Below, one piece after another: positions 26,855-35,846 of a stretch of 64,000 nt of DNA. Within the stretch, counting starts at the first letter, position 1. Each line of letters opens with the position of its first letter. The notes beneath the pieces are model-generated. The model saw only the letters and a program-made list of their open reading frames with translations. It made no database searches and was not told the origin of the DNA. Position numbers and translations under genes: made by a program. The DNA comes from Lachnospiraceae bacterium (GTDB lineage: Bacteria; Bacillota; Clostridia; Lachnospirales; Lachnospiraceae): assembly GCA_022510615.1 (NCBI GenBank), contig JAFLTC010000005.1, positions 47,334 to 111,333 of the forward strand, given 5' to 3'.

Positions 26855-28999
26855 TTATTCCGGTATTACTTTGTCTTCCTTTATATGTACCAATATCTTT
26901 TCCGGTGTCTTTCCAGTAAGGGCAATACTTCTGGCATCCGGCTGGGAAATACCTGTGTATACCTCGTAATCGCCGGCAGCCAGCACCTTAACACCCTCCT
27001 CATTGTAAAGAGCAAAATCCGCCTCCGTCAGCGTAAAGGAAACTTCCTTTTTCTCCCCCGGCTCTAAGGTTATCTTTTTCAATCCCTTGAGCTGCCAGTT
27101 CGGAGCTCCTTCCCTGCATGCCTTTACATAAACCTGCAGCGTCTGTGCTCCCTTCATCTGTCCGTCATTGGACAAAACAGCCTTTACGGTATAAGTACCC
27201 CCTGCCCGTTCCAGCGTCGTATTCCGGCAATTGATATCGGTATAACCAAGGCCATATCCAAAGGGATACAATGCTTCGTTTTTCATATAGCGATAGGTCC
27301 GGTTTTTCATGGAATAGTCTGTAAACTCCGGTAACTCCTCTGTGGTCCGGTAGAAGGTTACCGGCAGTTTTCCCTCCGGTGAAAATTCTCCAAAGAGTGC
27401 TTCGGCAATCGCCTTTCCGCCTCTGGCTCCCGGATACCATCCATGTAAAATGGCAGGAATGTTTTCCTCGGCAAAGTTAATGGCGAGGGCACTTCCGGAG
27501 AGCAGTACGAGAACAACCGGTTTTCCGGTTGCTACCAGCTCCTTTAATACCTCATTTTGAAGCCCCGGCAGCTCCAGATTCGGTTTATCACCACTGGCAA
27601 ATTCATTTCCTTCGTCTCCTTCCTCACCCTCCAGACTGGCATCCAGTCCCATACAGGCAATGATGACATCCGACATTTCTGCCACTGCACGGACCTCTGA
27701 CATACGGTCATTTCCCTGACTCAGTCCCTGAATTCTGTCTTTACACAGATGACAGCCCTCAGAAAACAATACCCTCACATCATCACCGACATATCTTTGG
27801 ATTCCCTCCAATACGGTAATGTATTCAGAAGAAGTTCCCTCATAATTCCCCACCAGAGCCTTCCGGTTATTGGCATTGGGACCAATGACACCGATTGTCC
27901 GGAGGGAATCCTTTTGTAACGGCAACGTCTGATTTTCATTCTTTAAAAGAACAATGCTTTTTCTCGCCGCCTCTTCATTAATTTGTTTATGCTTTTCGCA
28001 ATCTACTACATCATACGAAATCGTGTTGTACGGAACCTTCTCCGGCGCATCGAAAAGTCCCAGCTTCATCCTGGTTGTCAGCAGTCTTGTAACGGCTCTT
28101 TCTATCGTTTCCTCTTTTACTAACCCCTTCTCTACTGCCTTTAAAAGATTTCCGTAAATATTTCCACAGTTCAAATCACAACCCCGGTTCATGGCAAGGG
28201 CCACACTTTCCACGGCATCCGCTGTCACCATATGGAATTCATGGAAGTCCTTAATGGCCCAGCAGTCAGAGGTTACATGTCCTTTAAATTCCCATTCGCC
28301 CCGGAGAATGTCCTCTAACAGCCGTTTACTTCCACAACAAGGCTCATCATTGGTCCGGTTATAGGCCCCCATTACTACCTCCACATCTGCTTCCTGCACA
28401 CAGGCCTTAAAAGCCGGAAGGTAGGTTTCCCGTAAATCCTGCTCTGTGGATACCGCATTAAAGCTGTGGCGGATATCCTCCGGTCCGGAATGAACCGCAA
28501 AATGCTTGGCGCAGGCTGCCACTTTCATATATTTCTTATCTTTCCCCTGCATTCCCTCTATAAAACGAACTCCCAAACGGGAAGTCAGATACGGGTCCTC
28601 TCCGAACGTTTCATGCCCCCTGCCCCAACGTGGGTCACGGAATATATTAATATTGGGAGACCAAAAGGTCAGTCCCTTGTATATATCATAGTCACCATAT
28701 TTTTGCTGTGCATTAAACTTTGCTCTTCCCTCATCGGAAATTACCTCTGCCACCTTTTCGAGAAAATCTTCATCGAAGGTTGCCGCCAGACCGATCGCCT
28801 GGGGAAACACAGTAGCGACACCGGCTCTTGCCACACCGTGAAGAGCCTCATTCCAATAATTATATGCCTTAATTCCCAATCTTTCAATGGCAGCGGCACC
28901 ATGCAGCGTCTGATATACCTTTTCCTCCAAAGTCATTCGAGATGCTAAATCCGCAGCACGTTCTTCAAAAGACAAGGTCTCATCCAGATATTTTTCCAT
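26855..28999 (-). CDS. GH3 beta-xylosidase/beta-glucosidase
   Basis: A 714-residue GH3 enzyme: barrel domain with YNYWNEALHGVARAGVATVF, RDPRWGRGHETFGEDPYLTS, KHFAVHSGPEDIRHSFNAV and the nucleophile Asp in GHVTSDCWAI; second domain with IGVIGPNANNRKALVGNYEG and LEGEEGDEGNEFASGDKPNL; C-terminal fibronectin III-like domain. The EALHG motif and the SDCWAI form are typical of xylan-locus beta-xylosidases, and the neighbours (aguA, uxuA) support that; glucosidase activity is not excluded. No signal peptide. The ATG at 28997-28999 follows AAGGAG. Confidence 0.9.
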   Translation of the reverse strand: MEKYLDETLSFEERAADLASRMTLEEKVYQTLHGAAAIERLGIKAYNYWNEALHGVARAGVATVFPQAIGLAATFDEDFLEKVAEVISDEGRAKFNAQQKYGDYDIYKGLTFWSPNINIFRDPRWGRGHETFGEDPYLTSRLGVRFIEGMQGKDKKYMKVAACAKHFAVHSGPEDIRHSFNAVSTEQDLRETYLPAFKACVQEADVEVVMGAYNRTNDEPCCGSKRLLEDILRGEWEFKGHVTSDCWAIKDFHEFHMVTADAVESVALAMNRGCDLNCGNIYGNLLKAVEKGLVKEETIERAVTRLLTTRMKLGLFDAPEKVPYNTISYDVVDCEKHKQINEEAARKSIVLLKNENQTLPLQKDSLRTIGVIGPNANNRKALVGNYEGTSSEYITVLEGIQRYVGDDVRVLFSEGCHLCKDRIQGLSQGNDRMSEVRAVAEMSDVIIACMGLDASLEGEEGDEGNEFASGDKPNLELPGLQNEVLKELVATGKPVVLVLLSGSALAINFAEENIPAILHGWYPGARGGKAIAEALFGEFSPEGKLPVTFYRTTEELPEFTDYSMKNRTYRYMKNEALYPFGYGLGYTDINCRNTTLERAGGTYTVKAVLSNDGQMKGAQTLQVYVKACREGAPNWQLKGLKKITLEPGEKKEVSFTLTEADFALYNEEGVKVLAAGDYEVYTGISQPDARSIALTGKTPEKILVHIKEDKVIPE

Positions 29000-29066
29000 T
29001 GCTTTCTCCTTGCTTATCATTACAATCTATTGATAAGGACTACGTCCTGTTTCTTTCCTGTTTATT

Positions 29067-29122
29067 TTTAAAAGGGCTGTGCAAAACAAACCTTTCGCTC
29101 ATTCTGGACAGCCCTTTTTTGA
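29067..29122. terminator. Bidirectional terminator-like hairpin between the binding-protein and GH3 genes
   Basis: AAAGGGCTGT pairs with ACAGCCCTTT around a 30-base loop. There are six T on the plus side and four on the minus side. On the minus strand it follows the binding-protein gene, so it may reduce read-through into the GH3-aguA-uxuA-uxuB part. Confidence 0.6.
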
Positions 29123-29147
29123 AAGCTTTACATATCAAAATATATTA

Positions 29148-30572
29148 TTAATTACTACGCTCTTCCGCAAATTTAGCGTATGCCTCATTTGCTTCATTAA
29201 TCTTTGTATCCCATGCAGTAGAAAGTTTTTCAATCTGCTGGGCAGGTGTAGCGGATAACGCATATACACCATATGCAAAGTCACCATCGTTGATGCCGCT
29301 GATCATCATATGGTATGCCGGCATCTTGTGTTCTTCCTGGCTCATAAATACGAGTGTTTCATCTACAGCACGCTCGTCTTTAAAATCAGGATAATATCTC
29401 TCTTTGTAAGCCTCTTCCAGAGTATATCCCTCTGTCGGCTCTGTGTATAAATCGTATGCAAATGCAATCTTTTCTGCTGTTTCATCATCAAAGCAGGATG
29501 GCATTACAACGATGTTATCATCCGGTACTGTTTTATTTGTTGCCTCTGGGTTTGACTGATTGTAAGGGAACATAACAAATCCCCACTCATCTTCCATCTG
29601 GGAGAAAGCACTGATTTCATAAACCTCAGATGTCTGCATTGCTACCTCACCGTCACGGAAAGCAGCTTTATACCAAGCCCAGTCAGTAGATCCCGGCGGA
29701 TCCGGCATAACGTAGCCCTTCTTAATAATATCAACACCCCAGTTCATCGCATCTTTGAATTCCTGAGTCTTAATTCCGTTGACATATTTGCCATCCTGGA
29801 AATCTACATAGGTTGCATTGTTAGAAGCGGCACACATCTTTAAGTAATACTTATTGAAACTTCCCATTGCGTACTGGTCAATCTGTCCGTCACCATCGGT
29901 ATCTCTGGTCAGTTTCTTGCAGTATTCCTCAAATTTTTCCCAAGTCCATTCGTTGTTCTGCTGAAGGTCGTATGGTTCCTCCGGATCGATACCTGCCTCT
30001 TTCAAAAGACGCTTATTGAAGAAAATACCGCCTCGTGGTTCAGCCTCGATATTCATACCCCAGATACCGTCACCGATACTCATACGCTTCGTTACTGTAG
30101 GGTTCCATTTTTCCTCCGTAAAATCAAATTCCGGAAGTTTGGAAAGATCTTTCATCAGACCCTTCAGAACCGGCTCACTAATCCACTCCTGATACAGATA
30201 GTATAACTGATATTTTGGATTGTTTGCCATTACCTGAGTTGTGTAGGTCTCCAAAGTATCTCCCCAGGCCATTGTGGCTTCACGTTTGATGGTAAAGTTG
30301 TAATCTTTCTGAATCTGTTGTCTGTACTGCTGGGTTTTCTTTTCGTAGTCTGTCGTTGGTGCAGATTCAGCTGCTGTATACCAGTCACTGACAAATACTT
30401 CCATACCACCCAGATCATCAAAGGTTTTCTTCTCACCACCTGAAGTACCGTTTGCTGTTGTCGCTGATCCTGATGAATCGGAATTGCTGCCACCATTACA
30501 TCCGCTCAGCGTACCTACAGCCAGTATCACACATAGGCCCATAGCAATCACTTTTTTCATGCTTGCTTTCAT
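29148..30572 (-). CDS. Sugar ABC transporter substrate-binding lipoprotein
   Basis: A 474-residue family-1 extracellular binding protein. The signal peptide ends in lipobox LSGC (Cys25), then a Ser/Gly-rich linker, and the binding domain with YLYQEWISEPVLKGLMKDLS, GIFFNKRLLKEAGIDPEEPY, NEWTWEKFEEYCKKLTRDTD and a C-terminal helical part. The family captures oligosaccharides; xylo- or aldouronic oligomers are inferred from the neighbours. AAAGGAGG precedes the ATG. It follows its two permease genes, with a hairpin in the 90-bp gap, and is bounded downstream by a terminator-like hairpin. Confidence 0.9.
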   Translation of the reverse strand: MKASMKKVIAMGLCVILAVGTLSGCNGGSNSDSSGSATTANGTSGGEKKTFDDLGGMEVFVSDWYTAAESAPTTDYEKKTQQYRQQIQKDYNFTIKREATMAWGDTLETYTTQVMANNPKYQLYYLYQEWISEPVLKGLMKDLSKLPEFDFTEEKWNPTVTKRMSIGDGIWGMNIEAEPRGGIFFNKRLLKEAGIDPEEPYDLQQNNEWTWEKFEEYCKKLTRDTDGDGQIDQYAMGSFNKYYLKMCAASNNATYVDFQDGKYVNGIKTQEFKDAMNWGVDIIKKGYVMPDPPGSTDWAWYKAAFRDGEVAMQTSEVYEISAFSQMEDEWGFVMFPYNQSNPEATNKTVPDDNIVVMPSCFDDETAEKIAFAYDLYTEPTEGYTLEEAYKERYYPDFKDERAVDETLVFMSQEEHKMPAYHMMISGINDGDFAYGVYALSATPAQQIEKLSTAWDTKINEANEAYAKFAEERSN

Positions 30573-30609
30573 TATGATTCCTCCTTTATTATTTTTATAT
30601 TGTTACATC

Positions 30610-30632
30610 TGCTGTGTCACTGCCCCACAGCA
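30610..30632 (-). promoter_or_regulatory. Hairpin in the permease-binding protein gap
   Basis: TGCTGTG and CACAGCA form a 7-bp stem with a 9-base loop, 38 bp before the binding-protein ATG and without a T-run. Such stems often protect the more abundant binding-protein mRNA. A GTGACA/TAAAAA promoter-like pair overlaps it but is weak. Confidence 0.4.
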
Positions 30633-30662
30633 ATGGGTAACCTAAGTCAATACACCCCGCCA

Positions 30663-31658
30663 TTACATCTTCAGACCTGACTGGCTCAGACTTTCTACAA
30701 AGCCTTTCTGCGCAAACAGGTACACAATAATTAACGGAATAATCGTAATTAAGGTTCCAGTTCCTATCATAGCACCGGAATACGCTGTCGTCGCCTTCTG
30801 GGCGATTCCTTTGGCATCCAGATAACCATCCAGCGAGCCGGCCAAGCCTGCCAGCTTATTCGAGAGCAGGACGAAATCCGAAGACAAGAACATCCGGGAA
30901 TAAAAGCTGTCTGTCCACTGCCATACAAAAGAGAACAAAAAGCAGGATGTTATCATCGGTTTTGCATCCGGAAGCATAATGCGGACGAAAGTTTTCACCT
31001 TACCACATCCATCTACATAGGCTGCTTCCTCCAGCTCCTTCGGAATACCGCGGAAGAACTGTCTCAGCATGTAAATGTACAAACCACTCTTGAGTCCCAT
31101 ACAGCCCAGACACATCAGGGCATACGGCACAAGAGAATCCAACAGGTTCAATGGCTCTCCGGTTATGAGTCGGAAAAGACCAAAAATATCAAAATAACGG
31201 AAGTTCAGGTAAAGAGCCGCATGTATCGTGGATGGCGGAATTACAATGACAAGAATAACCATACCAAACCACAGACCCTTTAACGGGAACTTATATCTGG
31301 CAAAGCCATAGCCTACCAGAGTACAGGAAATAATCTGCAGCACACTGACTAACAGTGAAATCAATGCCGTATTTCCTAAGGACTGCCAATAACTCATCAG
31401 CTCCGAAGCAATTTTGTAATTGCTCAGGGTGAAGTGACGCGGAATTACATTTACCGTAGAATCATACAGGTCACGCTCTTCCATAAAACTGACAGATATT
31501 TTGTTTAATAATGGTTGCAAAATCAGGAAACACAATCCAAACAGCAATATTGTACGGACAATTTTATATGCCACGTTAAAGGATGTTTTTCTAAGCAGGT
31601 AGCCATTGGATTTTTTGTTTCGTTCCCTGAAAGACTTAAATTTGTTCATTTTACTCAT
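30663..31658 (-). CDS. Carbohydrate ABC transporter permease (MalG/LplC type)
   Basis: A 331-residue membrane protein of the binding-protein-dependent permease family. After a basic N-terminus the first helix is at about 32-52, with five further helices and the conserved EAA loop EEAAYVDGCGKVKTFVRIML then PDAKPMI that contacts the ATPase. The N-terminal NKISVSFMEERDLYDSTVNV region is typical of the LplC/YtcP branch. AAAGGTG precedes the ATG, and it overlaps the upstream permease by 8 bp. No ATPase gene is in the window. Confidence 0.92.
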   Translation of the reverse strand: MSKMNKFKSFRERNKKSNGYLLRKTSFNVAYKIVRTILLFGLCFLILQPLLNKISVSFMEERDLYDSTVNVIPRHFTLSNYKIASELMSYWQSLGNTALISLLVSVLQIISCTLVGYGFARYKFPLKGLWFGMVILVIVIPPSTIHAALYLNFRYFDIFGLFRLITGEPLNLLDSLVPYALMCLGCMGLKSGLYIYMLRQFFRGIPKELEEAAYVDGCGKVKTFVRIMLPDAKPMITSCFLFSFVWQWTDSFYSRMFLSSDFVLLSNKLAGLAGSLDGYLDAKGIAQKATTAYSGAMIGTGTLITIIPLIIVYLFAQKGFVESLSQSGLKM

Positions 31659-32565
31659 AATAGTACACCTTTCTGGAAATAATCAAGGATACAATTCCCA
31701 GTACCAATATTACGCACAGGAAATAAATCCAAGCCATCGCCGAACTAAATCCATATTTTAATTGTCCTACTTCCTCTGATATCTTCTCCATAACCGTATT
31801 GTCGGATTTTAAGAAGAAATCGATTACCGTATAAACAAGGTTTACAAGTATCATGGAGCTTACCATTGGCAAAGTAATCTTCCAAAAACTCTCCCATGCA
31901 GTACAGCCCTCAATTTTCGCTGCCTCAAACATACTTGGCGATATGGTCTGCAGGCCGGATAAGAAAATAATAATCTGAATACCGGAAGCAATAGCAATAT
32001 CGTACACACTGTTAATGATCCGGAATACATAATCAAACATGGTTGCCAGGGGGCTGCTCTCCGAGGTTACCAGAATGCTTTCCAGAACACCTGTTACGCT
32101 TGAGTCATTGGAGGTATGTTCAATCACCTCCTGCATATCCTTTAATAACGAGTTGTTGGTCTCCAGACCGACAATAACACCGGAGGATAAAATAACCGGC
32201 AGGAAAAAGATAGCACGAACAGCTCCTCTTCCTTTGAAGTTCTGATTCAACAGTAACGCAATAAAGAAACTGAAAATCAAGGTAGCCGGCACATTGGAGG
32301 CCATTTTCAAAAGCTCCTTAATCAGATAAGGAACAAAATCCTTATCTACCATAAAGGCATTTCGGAAGTTTTTGATTCCCGCCCAGGTCATTACGACACC
32401 ACCGGCAGATGGGTCCGGAGTAACATCACTGAAACTCATCCGAAGCGACTGTGCCAGCGGAAGTACCATAAACAGGACAAATCCTAATATGAACGGAGCA
32501 ATGAATAAATAGCCGGCAATTGCATTTTTTTGTGCTAAGGTTTTCTTTTTCTTTCTACGAGCCAT
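31651..32565 (-). CDS. Carbohydrate ABC transporter permease (MalF/UgpA type)
   Basis: A 304-residue partner permease with six predicted helices: start KNAIAGYLFIAPFILGFVLF, MSFSDVTPDPSAGGVVMTWA in the first external loop and the EAA loop MFEAAKIEGCTAWESFWKIT followed by LPMVSSM. AGGAGG precedes the ATG, which abuts the DUF5696-type stop codon (TAAATG), so this importer is expressed together with that lipoprotein. The external segment at about 120-165 is long, with many Ser, Thr and Glu. Confidence 0.92.
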   Translation of the reverse strand: MARRKKKKTLAQKNAIAGYLFIAPFILGFVLFMVLPLAQSLRMSFSDVTPDPSAGGVVMTWAGIKNFRNAFMVDKDFVPYLIKELLKMASNVPATLIFSFFIALLLNQNFKGRGAVRAIFFLPVILSSGVIVGLETNNSLLKDMQEVIEHTSNDSSVTGVLESILVTSESSPLATMFDYVFRIINSVYDIAIASGIQIIIFLSGLQTISPSMFEAAKIEGCTAWESFWKITLPMVSSMILVNLVYTVIDFFLKSDNTVMEKISEEVGQLKYGFSSAMAWIYFLCVILVLGIVSLIISRKVYYYE

Positions 32566-35154
32566 TTATTTCTCACCTCCTATCGTGACAAAGTCTCGTT
32601 TCGGAACGGAAGTTCCCTGATAATCATAATCTTCATAGCTGTAATTAACAAGAACGGTTTTGCCATTTTCATAAGTGGTCTTATAAACACCGTCTGCTAC
32701 TTGCTCGTGTTCGGTAATAAATTGGTTATACGTATCACCAAGCTGCTCAGTAAACTTATTATAAAGATTTACCGTATCCTCTTTCCACTGGTCGAAATTG
32801 CAGGCATAGTATCTTGTATATCTACCATTCTGTAATACACTGGTATCCTCATATATATAAGTGTAGTACAGTCCGGCACCGGTTTCAGCAGATTTTAAGA
32901 TATTCTCTTCTTCATCCTGAGAAAGGTTTAATGCAGCACCGGAGTAATCTACCAGTCCGTGCAGTGCCATCTGATAGAATGGAATCTGCTCATCAATGAG
33001 GTTGACCGGTTTACTGGCAATATTCAAATCCGTTACAAAATCTGCATACGGAACTGCATACTGGTTACCACCGGTTATCATTACCTTACTGCCGCTTCCC
33101 TTCAAAGATTTCATCTTATCTGCCTGAAGATTCATAGATGCTTCACGGGAAACACGATTTTTCGGATTGTAATCACCAGCCAACTGGGAACCCATGTCCT
33201 CAAAGCCAATGTTCTTTGTACCATAATCGGTAATGTCTTCCAGATAGCTGTCAATAGCCTCCATAGAATAGGAAGGTTTTACCAGATAATAGGTATCATA
33301 ATTGTGATAGTTGATATAATCATCATTCGCCTGATAAGTAACCGGATCCAATGTATAAAGCTCACACAACTCCCTGCTACAGAATTTTGCAGCATTACTT
33401 CTTGGTCCAAAACCATCAAAGAGTTTGTCTTTGTAGACATACATAAAGTTTCCATTTAGGAACAAATCCAGCCCATCGGTACTTTCTGCATAGGCAGTTA
33501 AATCCGTCAAATCTGATTTACTTCCCAGACGTCCCACCAGACTAACCTTTTTCGATGATGTCTGTTTTACACCACCGTTAAACCAGCCGGTATATTTGGC
33601 ACTTATCGTTCCAATGCCAGCCTCTTTCAGGCTTTTCAGAATCGTCTGTGCCTGCTCGTAGGAGGTTAATGACTGGGAGCGTACAACCGGGTATCCCAGA
33701 ATGTGCTCCGTATCATCGACCGCACCAATCATTTCAACGGCCAGCGGTACTTCACTCTTTTCCTTTTTCGTAAGCTCCGGATACCGCTTCATCAAGTACT
33801 CACGGTAAACTGCCGCCAGCTTAGAATACTCGGTATCTGTAGAGAATATATAACGCTGGATTATTGTCTCATCCGGTAATCCATCCTCATAAACACGGAC
33901 AGTGGCATCGGACTTGGAAGCAACATCCATCGTCTCTCCATGAACCATTTTATATACGAAAGAGCTGTAATTATAGCCGTTTTTCTTTCCGGCAATATCG
34001 GCTTCTACTGTTGCGTAGGAACTTCCCGCCTCTGATATACAGAGAACAGAATCTTTTTCTGTTTCATTCGAAATAGCAAATACCGGAAAATTGGATTTTG
34101 TCTCATCCACAATCATGGAACGACTCTGTCCATAATCCCAACCGTACAAATCACTCTGATAGGTCTGCTGCTCTATTTTACCATTGTTAAAGCGAATCAG
34201 ACCGCCCATTCCGTCCGGAACAATGAGATAACCCTTTTCCGCTGTACTGCCGGCTGCCATATAAGGAAGAACTTCCAGTTTCACAAGCGGATAATCTTCA
34301 TTATACTGGATTTCATTCATTGGAACCTTTACTAACAGCTGGTCATCCTCCAGAACATAGTGAATAGAAATATCAAAAACCGGTTTCCCATCGTTACGGG
34401 ATACTTCATAAGTACCCATATCTTTAACTCTGTCTTCCACGGTATATCCTACAGCCTGGAAATATTTTTCACAGGACTGGAGTTTCGCATCCGTGATATC
34501 GGAAGTCAGATAGTAAATCGGTTCATCCTGCAAATCCGGGAATAACTCTTCCGCTTCTGCCAGTGTCTGCTTGGATATGTCATCTGCAAATTCTCCTGTC
34601 AGCTCCTCGTAATTATAGTAGTTATAATAACGCTTTACCGATGACTGAGCAGAACGGTCCATTTTTTCCAGATATTCATTCATTCTGGATTCTTTAATGG
34701 CTACCGGACAAGCATAGGTCTTTTCAAAATCACCGATGGAATAACTAACCTTGACTTCTGTCTCACTTACTTTCTCAATGTTGTAATTGCCATTTATGAT
34801 ACAGGAGCCATAGTTATCAATCTCTTTTTGTGTATCCGTAATATTGGAATATGTTAACCCCAGTGTCGCACTCAGAATATCTTTGTGCTGTCCCGTTGCA
34901 TTTGCATACTTTGCGATATCAGCTGCTGAGGGATTGGAGCGGTATGTCTTTCCAGACTTTTTGTCCGTAATCGCTACCTGCGTGGAGGATCCGCTTACGG
35001 TAAGGCTCAGCGAATCATTAGCAATTGTAACATCTCCGCCATTTTCATATTCATAGGCTATTATTTCTCCCCCGCCGGAGGAATTCTCTCCACAGGCAGA
35101 AAGGATAAAACAACAAAGTACTGCAACAAGGAGTAAATACAATTTGTTTTTCAT
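32566..35154 (-). CDS. DUF5696-like lipoprotein, possible glycosidase-like fold
   Basis: An 862-residue exported lipoprotein of unknown function. The signal peptide ends in LSAC (Cys21). N-terminal half beta-rich (about 30-430) with YLIVPDGMGGLIRFNNGK and YGWDYGQSRSMIVDE. A middle region (about 440-760) alternates helices and strands ending in acidic or aromatic motifs (GTISAKYTGWFNGG, IGFEDMGSQLAGDYNP, MITGGNQYAVPYADFVTDL), like a TIM barrel, and a short beta tail follows (NGKTVLVNYSYEDY). I recall such proteins as DUF5696 near sugar importers. Catalysis is inference. Start chosen by AAAGGAGG before the ATG at 35152-35154. Confidence 0.72.
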   Translation of the reverse strand: MKNKLYLLLVAVLCCFILSACGENSSGGGEIIAYEYENGGDVTIANDSLSLTVSGSSTQVAITDKKSGKTYRSNPSAADIAKYANATGQHKDILSATLGLTYSNITDTQKEIDNYGSCIINGNYNIEKVSETEVKVSYSIGDFEKTYACPVAIKESRMNEYLEKMDRSAQSSVKRYYNYYNYEELTGEFADDISKQTLAEAEELFPDLQDEPIYYLTSDITDAKLQSCEKYFQAVGYTVEDRVKDMGTYEVSRNDGKPVFDISIHYVLEDDQLLVKVPMNEIQYNEDYPLVKLEVLPYMAAGSTAEKGYLIVPDGMGGLIRFNNGKIEQQTYQSDLYGWDYGQSRSMIVDETKSNFPVFAISNETEKDSVLCISEAGSSYATVEADIAGKKNGYNYSSFVYKMVHGETMDVASKSDATVRVYEDGLPDETIIQRYIFSTDTEYSKLAAVYREYLMKRYPELTKKEKSEVPLAVEMIGAVDDTEHILGYPVVRSQSLTSYEQAQTILKSLKEAGIGTISAKYTGWFNGGVKQTSSKKVSLVGRLGSKSDLTDLTAYAESTDGLDLFLNGNFMYVYKDKLFDGFGPRSNAAKFCSRELCELYTLDPVTYQANDDYINYHNYDTYYLVKPSYSMEAIDSYLEDITDYGTKNIGFEDMGSQLAGDYNPKNRVSREASMNLQADKMKSLKGSGSKVMITGGNQYAVPYADFVTDLNIASKPVNLIDEQIPFYQMALHGLVDYSGAALNLSQDEEENILKSAETGAGLYYTYIYEDTSVLQNGRYTRYYACNFDQWKEDTVNLYNKFTEQLGDTYNQFITEHEQVADGVYKTTYENGKTVLVNYSYEDYDYQGTSVPKRDFVTIGGEK

Positions 35155-35174
35155 TCTGATATTTCCTCCTTTCA

Positions 35175-35846
35175 TCAATACGTACGGAAAATAGTTTCTT
35201 CATAAATCGAGTAGAAGTAGGAGAAACCATCCGTAATCAAGCTGAAGAAGAGCACCAAAAGGAATATAATAATCAGCATTCCAACCGCAGTAAATATCAA
35301 TGACAAAAATGTTTTTCCCAGGAGGAAATCATGAATCATCATAACGGATGCCACTATCAGGAAACCACACCAAACAAAAGAGAAGTATCCAAAGTAGTCA
35401 TAAAATGCACCCTCTTCAAGTGTTACAAAGTTACTAATTATAATCATCGGAATCTGAATCAATATATAAGGTGTCAGGGCATACGCCGTACCCATCCAGA
35501 TATCCTTCAATCTTCCCTTTCCGTCAAACAACGTAGTCAGACACCAGTTTGCCACGCAGTAAACAATAAAAGGAACTAAGAACTGGGCAATTTCCATTAC
35601 CATATTGACATCATCCCAGTTCACCCGGCCCGCATCAAACATGAAACTGGTACATCCGAGTTTCAGAAGATTGGTTAAAAGTACCAGAATGACAATTGTG
35701 TTAGCGGCCGCTAAAGACCCCCGTTTCTCATGGGTCAAATCCCAGAAACCGTCAAAAGGTCGTACACAACAGTGTAATGCATAGCGCATCGTGTCACGAT
35801 AGCGAAGCCAGCTTTCTTTATTTAGCAGTCTTTCTTTTATGTTCAT
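35175..35846 (-). CDS. Yip1-domain integral membrane protein
   Basis: A 223-residue protein with about five membrane segments (near 46-66, 85-108, 120-140, 150-170, 183-207) and the Yip1 pattern of an N-terminal RPFDGFWDLTHEKRGSLAAA segment followed by hydrophobic helices with GTAYALTPYILIQIP. Bacterial Yip1 proteins have no settled function; eukaryotic ones act in membrane trafficking. The ATG overlaps the stop of the propeller/TPR gene (ATGA), and the DUF5696-type gene starts 20 bp after it, so the three are translationally and probably functionally linked. Confidence 0.8.
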   Translation of the reverse strand: MNIKERLLNKESWLRYRDTMRYALHCCVRPFDGFWDLTHEKRGSLAAANTIVILVLLTNLLKLGCTSFMFDAGRVNWDDVNMVMEIAQFLVPFIVYCVANWCLTTLFDGKGRLKDIWMGTAYALTPYILIQIPMIIISNFVTLEEGAFYDYFGYFSFVWCGFLIVASVMMIHDFLLGKTFLSLIFTAVGMLIIIFLLVLFFSLITDGFSYFYSIYEETIFRTY

